From assembly GCA_016880505.1 (NCBI GenBank), contig JAEHDI010000952.1:1-10979 (forward strand): a DNA stretch of 10,979 nt, in the 5' to 3' direction. A program made the translations under genes and the position numbers. The notes below the pieces were generated by a model. The model did no database searches. It was not told the DNA's origin and saw only the letters and a list, made by a program, of their open reading frames with translations. This document shows, one piece after another, positions 6,885 through 10,979 of the stretch (within the stretch, counting starts at the first letter, position 1; every line of letters begins with the position of its first letter). The DNA comes from Bryobacterales bacterium (lineage in GTDB: Bacteria; Acidobacteriota; Terriglobia; Bryobacterales; Bryobacteraceae).

Positions 6885-7532
6885 TCAAAAATCGATCGAT
6901 GCGAGAACTTCGGAAGGGCGCTTATCGAAGGCACGGCAGAGCGCCAGGAAGCTTTCGATGCTCGGCAGATGCGCACCACGTTCGATGGAGCTGATTTGCG
7001 AGACGCTCAGGCGCGTGGACGCAGAGAGGTCCTTCAAGGACCAGTCCCGCTCCACACGGAGCATTTTGATGCGGTGGCCGAGACGGCCTCGCAGGCGGTC
7101 CTGGGGGGACCGGCCGAGACCGAAAGTATCGGCGGCATTCCGCAGCACCTGCCGCATCTGCGCCAGCGAGAACGGCTTGGTGATGTAATCAAAGACCTTG
7201 AGCTTGAAGCTGGCCCGCATGTTCTCGAGCGACGGATAGCCGGTGACGACGATCACACAGACGCCCGGATGACGCGCGCTAAACTCCTCGATGACGTTCT
7301 CGCCGCGGAACTCACCCATCTTCATGTCGATCAGCACGACATCGGGCGTGCGCTGGTCGCAGGCCGCAGCCAAGTCGTCGGGGTGGGAGAAGCTTCGGAC
7401 GGAGTACTGCCCCTCGGTCTTGAGGAAGTCTTCGATATATTGAAGGAAATCCAAGTCGTCGTCGAGAACGGCGACCTCGATCGGCCAGTTGGAAACGGCC
7501 GTTTTCGTCTCGTTGTCGGCTATCGGTGTCAT
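6885..7532 (-). CDS. Response regulator with REC and XRE-type helix-turn-helix domains
   Basis: A 215-residue regulator. Residues 18-137 are a receiver domain with the acidic pair Asp24/Asp25 (VLDDD), phosphoacceptor Asp69 in VVLIDMKM, switch Thr97 in VVTGYP and Lys119 in ITKPF, all intact. A short linker leads to an XRE/Cro-type DNA-binding domain at about 150-210, including SLKDLSASTRLSVSQISSIE and PSIESFLALCRAF. XRE output domains are much less common in response regulators than OmpR, NarL or Fis-type ones. The ATG overlaps the kinase stop as ATGA (7529-7532), and a GAGG-type Shine-Dalgarno (GCGAGGT) lies 6 nt upstream, so the pair is translationally coupled and is very likely a cognate system. 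Its targets are unknown; the SGNH gene 78 nt downstream and its own promoter are candidates by position. Confidence 0.93.
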   Translation of the reverse strand: MTPIADNETKTAVSNWPIEVAVLDDDLDFLQYIEDFLKTEGQYSVRSFSHPDDLAAACDQRTPDVVLIDMKMGEFRGENVIEEFSARHPGVCVIVVTGYPSLENMRASFKLKVFDYITKPFSLAQMRQVLRNAADTFGLGRSPQDRLRGRLGHRIKMLRVERDWSLKDLSASTRLSVSQISSIERGAHLPSIESFLALCRAFDKRPSEVLASIDF

Positions 7533-8671
7533 GCGAGTACCTCGCTTGGAGTTGCGGGGAGCCGCACGTCGATGCGGGCTCCGCCGTTCGGGCGGTTAGA
7601 AGCCTCGATCGTCCCCCCATGCAGGTAGACGATCCCCTCGGCCACGGTCAGGCCGAGACCAGTGCCACGCGCGTCGAGCCGGCTGGTGACGAATGCCTCG
7701 AAGATCTCGGGCAGGACACCATCCGGGATCCCTATACCGTCATCCTCGACGCTGACGGTAATCCAGTCCCTGCCCTCGACGGTGGAACGCATCGAGCAGA
7801 CGGTGATGCTCCCGGAATCAGCTACGGCGTACAAAGAGTTGCGAAGGAGGTTAACGAAGACCTGGATGAGCCGGTCCATGCTGCCGTGGACGACGTCTCC
7901 ATCTCCAAGGCGGTTCTCGAACTTCACCCTGGCGGCTCTCTCGTCAAGGGCGACCAGGGACCAGGCTTCCTCGACGGCGGGCCGCAGCGACACCGCGTTC
8001 ATCTCCTGGCGAGGCGCCCTGGCGAAGTCGAGCAGGCTCTCGCTGACGCTACGCAGCCGGCGGGTCACCCGCATTAGGCGTTGCAGCCGCTCGCCCGTGG
8101 GGCCGTCCGGCGTGGATTCGAATAGCTGCTCGATGGAGCCCTGGAGCACCGCGAGGGGGGTGTTCAGCTCATGCGCGATTCCCGCGCTCAGCACGCCGAG
8201 GCTGGCCAGGCGGTCCTGGTCCTCGAGCTTGCGCTTGGCCGTCTCGAGAAGCTGGTTCTTACGGCGAAGATCGTTGGCCAAGTGCTCCACCCGAGCCAGC
8301 ATTCTGGCGAGAACGTCCTCGTGCTTGCGCAGCTCGGCGACGGTGGCGTTCCGCGAACGGACGATGATGCCGATCTCATCACCGGGGATCCGTTCCTCGT
8401 CAACCAACTCAGCTTCGCGGTCGCCGCGGCGGGTAGCCTCGTCGGCTTCGAGGATAAGTTGCAGCGGCCCGTAAACGTAACGGGGCATGATCAGGACCTC
8501 CAGCGTAATCACGGCCACGATATAGACGACGCCCAGCGCAACCCAGCCTTCCAGAGTCGGGTGCAAGAAACGAACGACCGCGATCGCAAGTAACGCAAAG
8601 AATGCGTTATGGATGACGATCAGCTTCTGCCGGACTCGTAAGCTGCCGAAAAGTGTCCCCAGACCTTTCAA
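7529..8671 (-). CDS. Membrane sensor histidine kinase
   Basis: A 380-residue kinase that would phosphorylate the adjacent regulator. Two transmembrane segments (about 17-36 and 42-61) are joined by only about five residues (HPTLE). A HAMP-like linker (about 62-115) follows, then a charged coiled coil (about 110-155). The HisKA box ASLGVLSAGIAHELNTPL has the phosphoryl-accepting His167. The ATPase part shows the N-box NLLRNSLYA (Asn278), the G1 box EDDGIGIP, the F-box FEAFVTS and the G2 box GTGLGL. No PAS, GAF or periplasmic sensor domain is present, which suggests sensing within or at the membrane. The start is TTG at 8671, supported by AGGAG (8677-8681) 5 nt upstream and by the lack of a better start before the first membrane segment. 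It overlaps the regulator gene by 4 nt. Confidence 0.93.
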   Translation of the reverse strand: MKGLGTLFGSLRVRQKLIVIHNAFFALLAIAVVRFLHPTLEGWVALGVVYIVAVITLEVLIMPRYVYGPLQLILEADEATRRGDREAELVDEERIPGDEIGIIVRSRNATVAELRKHEDVLARMLARVEHLANDLRRKNQLLETAKRKLEDQDRLASLGVLSAGIAHELNTPLAVLQGSIEQLFESTPDGPTGERLQRLMRVTRRLRSVSESLLDFARAPRQEMNAVSLRPAVEEAWSLVALDERAARVKFENRLGDGDVVHGSMDRLIQVFVNLLRNSLYAVADSGSITVCSMRSTVEGRDWITVSVEDDGIGIPDGVLPEIFEAFVTSRLDARGTGLGLTVAEGIVYLHGGTIEASNRPNGGARIDVRLPATPSEVLA

Positions 8672-8767
8672 CGGCTCTCCTGGATCGACCGTGGGTGCTA
8701 TCTGGCGGCCTCGAATCGCCCTCGCCGCCTGAATTTCCCAGTACAGACTTACTGCTTCGTGCTTTGT

Positions 8768-8776
8768 AGCATACCA
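8768..8776 (-). promoter_or_regulatory. Candidate extended -10 promoter for the kinase-regulator operon
   Basis: The minus strand reads TGGTATGCT, matching the extended -10 pattern TGnTAtnnT. The -35 region (around 8789-8796, TTCTTA or TGTTCT) is weak, which is usual for extended -10 promoters or activator-dependent ones. Transcription would start near 8761, giving a leader of about 90 nt before the TTG start codon. Confidence 0.4.
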
Positions 8777-8799
8777 CTATTTCCGGTTTAAGAACAGCA

Positions 8800-8819
8800 A
8801 TTACAGCGTCCGGCGTAAT
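8800..8819. promoter_or_regulatory. Inverted repeat just upstream of the kinase promoter
   Basis: ATTAC (8800-8804) and GTAAT (8815-8819) are perfect inverted arms separated by 10 nt, a one-helical-turn spacing typical of dimeric regulator sites. They lie immediately upstream of the weak -35 region, where an activator would bind. Confidence 0.3.
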
Positions 8820-8826
8820 GAGTCTC

Positions 8827-8867
8827 AGGAAATGCACCTTTTCTGCCAGGATGTCTTGCGTCGCAGG
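8827..8867 (+). repeat. 41-nt imperfect direct repeat, copy 1
   Basis: Matches the copy at 8927-8967 at 35 of 41 positions, with a perfect 12-nt core TTTTCTGCCAGG (8839-8850). Mismatches are at 8828, 8834, 8837, 8851, 8859 and 8861. Similarity ends on both sides. Confidence 0.8.
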
Positions 8868-8897
8868 CCATCGTTTTCCATGGCTTACGAGAGCGGC

Positions 8898-8919
8898 AGA
8901 CGACAAAAGACGATCGTCT
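8898..8919. promoter_or_regulatory. 12-bp palindrome with an extra half-site (operator candidate)
   Basis: AGACGATCGTCT (8908-8919) is a perfect palindrome, and a third half-site AGACGA (8898-8903) precedes it by 4 nt. It lies between the two 41-nt repeats, about 130 nt upstream of the candidate kinase promoter. Such symmetry suits a dimeric DNA-binding protein, possibly the XRE-type regulator; this is inferred. Confidence 0.4.
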
Positions 8920-8926
8920 ATCCCAT

Positions 8927-8967
8927 AAGAAATCCAGCTTTTCTGCCAGGTTGTCTTGTGGCGCAGG
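8927..8967 (+). repeat. 41-nt imperfect direct repeat, copy 2
   Basis: Second copy, exactly 100 nt after the first, ending 25 nt before the stop codon of the heparinase-like gene. Read as protein, the two copies fall in different frames and all internal differences change residues, so conservation is at DNA or RNA level rather than protein level. Confidence 0.8.
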
Positions 8968-8992
8968 GTCTCCGGCGCAATACTGGCGACTG

Positions 8993-10979
8993 TTACTGTG
9001 CGAGGGCGGTCCGCGGCCGGCCGTTTTCAACGACGCGAACGGCCAGCCTGCCATCGCCGGAGAGGTCGCCGGCCTGGATCTTACCCCGGAAACCGTCGCC
9101 CCACCAGGCAGCGACCTCAGTATCGCCGACTCGGAAGCCCGTGCCAGCGGCGAGAGGCTCGATCTTGGGTTCAGGCTGGGAGGCGCGGTAGGGGACCATG
9201 ATTGCCATGAACTTGACCTCGGCGGCGGGCTTTCCGGTAGTGGCGTTCAGGCGCCACTGGTCGGCGAAGCTCTCCTTGCCGAGGATATAGGCGGTGTTGG
9301 CCGCGAACTCGGGCTTGATCGGGAAGCTGGTGTGCTGGGAGATGCGGTAAGGCACGGTCGCGATCAGGCGGACCGCCAGCCGGGCATCTCCGTCGCGCAG
9401 CAGGATCGATCCGGCGCCGGTCTCCATTTTGTTCAGCGCGTGGAGCAGCCAGTCAAAGGTCGTAGGTGAAGCCGTTTTCAGGTAGTCGTGAACAACAAGC
9501 ACGGGCCGGGTTTTCGACTCAACGAAGGCCAGCGTGCGCTCGAAGGTTTCGACCGCCGGCTCCATGGGCGGGACGGGTGCCTTGAGGTTCTTGGTCCACT
9601 GCTCGAGAACAGACGGCGGCTGAGGGATGTTGTAGGCGGATCCGGCCTCGCCTCGCACGAACGTGATGGGACCCTGCTCGTCGAACTGTTCAATCTCCCC
9701 GGACGCTTTCCACTCGAACGCCGGCTGCCCGCGCCCATTCACAAGGATCCCGTTGTGCGCGAGCGTCTGCCGGGTATAGAGCACGTGATGGGGTGTGCCG
9801 AAGGAGGGGTAGTAGCCGGAATCGATCGCCAGCGCACGGCGGTACGCATTGATTTGGAACGTGTTCTGGTCCGAGTGGCTATGGCTGTATGAGCCGAAGC
9901 GGCCGGAACGGAAGAGGACCCAGACGTCGTTCTCCGGGTCGCCAAGGGCGGAGTGCATTGCCACCCATCCGATGTCGGCCGAGAGCCGCACGCCGTCGAG
10001 GCCCGCAGGCGCTTTCGGCTCGACACGGTGGGCACGGCCTGCCGCGAGGGTGGCATAAACATCCTCGGTAAACCACTCGCGCCATTTCGTTTCGTTCTTC
10101 TCGCCCATCTCGGCGACCTTCTGCGAGTACCACTTCAGAACTGGGTCGCCGAGCATGTCGGCGAGGGTACCGGCCAGCAGCCCGCCAGACTCGTTGGGCG
10201 GATGGTAGCCACCGTCCGCAAAAGCGCCGCGTGGCGAGTACGGTGGCTGGAAGTACATCGCGAAGTAGCCAGTGTTGCGGAAGAAGGGTTTTTGAAAGAG
10301 ATCGACGCCCGTGGATTCCCGAAACGCTTCCGCGAAATTCGCATGGCAGTAAATGTAGAAGGACCAATAGCTTAGACCCTGCGACCATCCGCCGTCGTCA
10401 CCGCCCCAACTGGGATACGAGGTGAGATAGGCGCGGACCACGTAGTCGAGCCATCTCTCCGCCTCGGGGATGTCTCCGAGGAACGCGAGGCCCGCGGTAC
10501 CCAGAAACGCGATGGCGCGGCCCGAGTGGTTGTTGTACGGGTGCGACAGGAAGTCCTGCTTTTCGAGAATCCGCAGAACCTGGTTGCCGCGCTCGGTCAT
10601 TGAGTCGAGGAACTTCGCACGCTCCTCGGGTGTAAGTTTGTCTCCAGCCCAGTCCCAGGCGAGGGACATTCGCTCGAGCATCGGCATGGAGGCTTCGTCG
10701 TTGCCGACGTCACCGGCCGGCAGCTTCAGCCCGTGGCTGGTGATGCCCTTCGGGTCCCAGCCCGCCAGCGTCATCATCCAGCGTCGAGCGCCCTCGAGGT
10801 ACCGCTCGTCGCCGGTGATCTTGTACATGAGCGCGGTCCGGGCCGCGTGCGCGCTGCCCACTGTGCCGGGCGTGCACGTACGGAGCCACTCTTCGCTGGA
10901 AGAAACGCCGGGCCGGTAGGGCTCGGGCTCCGGGTAGGATTTTTCTTCGAGTGCGGCGTCCGCGGCAGATCGCAACTGC
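8993..10979 (-). CDS. Heparinase II/III-like polysaccharide lyase, 5'-truncated
   Basis: The frame is open to the right edge and ends at a TAA (8993-8995), giving at least 661 residues; the true start lies outside, and the first in-frame TTG at 10975 is internal. Numbered from that codon, an alpha-helical toroid (about 1-310) carries YNNHSG (147-152) and QGLSY (199-203). Asn149, His150 and Tyr203 are likely catalytic by analogy to heparinase/alginate lyase folds. A beta-sandwich part (about 325-660) has the family block SHSHSDQNTFQINAYRRALA with His365, His367 and Asp369, followed by QTLAHNGILVNG (His407). The arrangement suggests a DUF4962 plus heparinase II/III-like enzyme cleaving uronic-acid polysaccharides by beta-elimination. 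The signal peptide cannot be seen. Substrate is uncertain. The kinase gene begins 321 nt downstream in the same direction. Confidence 0.9.
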   Translation of the reverse strand, partial: QLRSAADAALEEKSYPEPEPYRPGVSSSEEWLRTCTPGTVGSAHAARTALMYKITGDERYLEGARRWMMTLAGWDPKGITSHGLKLPAGDVGNDEASMPMLERMSLAWDWAGDKLTPEERAKFLDSMTERGNQVLRILEKQDFLSHPYNNHSGRAIAFLGTAGLAFLGDIPEAERWLDYVVRAYLTSYPSWGGDDGGWSQGLSYWSFYIYCHANFAEAFRESTGVDLFQKPFFRNTGYFAMYFQPPYSPRGAFADGGYHPPNESGGLLAGTLADMLGDPVLKWYSQKVAEMGEKNETKWREWFTEDVYATLAAGRAHRVEPKAPAGLDGVRLSADIGWVAMHSALGDPENDVWVLFRSGRFGSYSHSHSDQNTFQINAYRRALAIDSGYYPSFGTPHHVLYTRQTLAHNGILVNGRGQPAFEWKASGEIEQFDEQGPITFVRGEAGSAYNIPQPPSVLEQWTKNLKAPVPPMEPAVETFERTLAFVESKTRPVLVVHDYLKTASPTTFDWLLHALNKMETGAGSILLRDGDARLAVRLIATVPYRISQHTSFPIKPEFAANTAYILGKESFADQWRLNATTGKPAAEVKFMAIMVPYRASQPEPKIEPLAAGTGFRVGDTEVAAWWGDGFRGKIQAGDLSGDGRLAVRVVENGRPRTALAQ

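Larger units (their letters stand above)
8672..8992. other. 321-nt intergenic region with regulatory-looking repeats
   Basis: No convincing gene is seen here. Short open frames on both strands lack ribosome-binding sites or run through the neighbouring genes. Reading toward the kinase, it holds a 41-nt repeat (8927-8967), a 12-bp palindrome (8908-8919), the second repeat copy (8827-8867), an inverted repeat (8800-8819) and an extended -10 box (8768-8776). No T-tailed terminator hairpin was found after the heparinase-like gene. Confidence 0.6.

Noticed and set aside
8827..8967. CRISPR-like array
   Set aside because: Only two imperfect copies, a 59-nt gap between them, no further units and no cas genes.
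8607..9054. Minus-strand small frames containing QDILAEKVHFL and QDNLAEKLDFL, as possible small peptide genes
   Set aside because: The two similar peptides are in different frames, lack ribosome sites, and overlap the kinase or the heparinase-like gene; the likeness comes from the 41-nt DNA repeat.

Overview
This window looks like chromosomal DNA from a GC-rich soil-type bacterium, most plausibly Acidobacteriota of the Bryobacter/Solibacter type. I infer this from the gene mix: a 3-keto-disaccharide hydrolase (DUF1080), a secreted PEGA protein, a GDSL acylhydrolase with an extra N-terminal helical region, a heparinase II/III-like protein, and a secreted protein with a PDFICTQVTRRY motif that I associate with Acidobacteria. 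No rRNA, tRNA, transposase, phage gene or CRISPR array was seen.

Layout, left to right. (1) The end of a plus-strand DUF1080 gene (1-437) converges on a minus-strand block. (2) That block, read from right to left, is a ROK sugar kinase (3601-2672), a xylulokinase-type FGGY kinase (2650-1154) and a small secreted PEGA protein (1021-470). The two kinases are 21 nt apart and look co-transcribed. (3) An atypical SDR/epimerase (3662-4618) is on the plus strand, divergent from the ROK gene. (4) A second minus-strand block reads: a TTG-started membrane histidine kinase (8671-7529), an overlapping response regulator with an XRE-type helix-turn-helix (7532-6885), a secreted SGNH/GDSL hydrolase (6806-5712), and a secreted protein of unknown function (5707-4640). 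(5) A 321-nt intergenic region (8672-8992) holds a candidate promoter, two inverted repeats and a 41-nt imperfect direct repeat spaced exactly 100 nt. (6) A 5'-truncated heparinase II/III-like gene (8993-10979) runs off the right edge on the minus strand.

How it fits together. Most genes point to carbohydrate capture and use: polysaccharide cleavage (heparinase-like), ester removal (SGNH), disaccharide or glycoside processing (DUF1080), and sugar phosphorylation (ROK and FGGY kinases). The two-component system lies directly upstream of the SGNH gene and may govern it; this is inferred from gene order only.

The least explained material is the 8672-8992 intergenic region and the two-component pair, whose kinase has almost no extracytoplasmic loop and whose regulator carries an XRE output domain. 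I found no clear evidence of a wholly new system.
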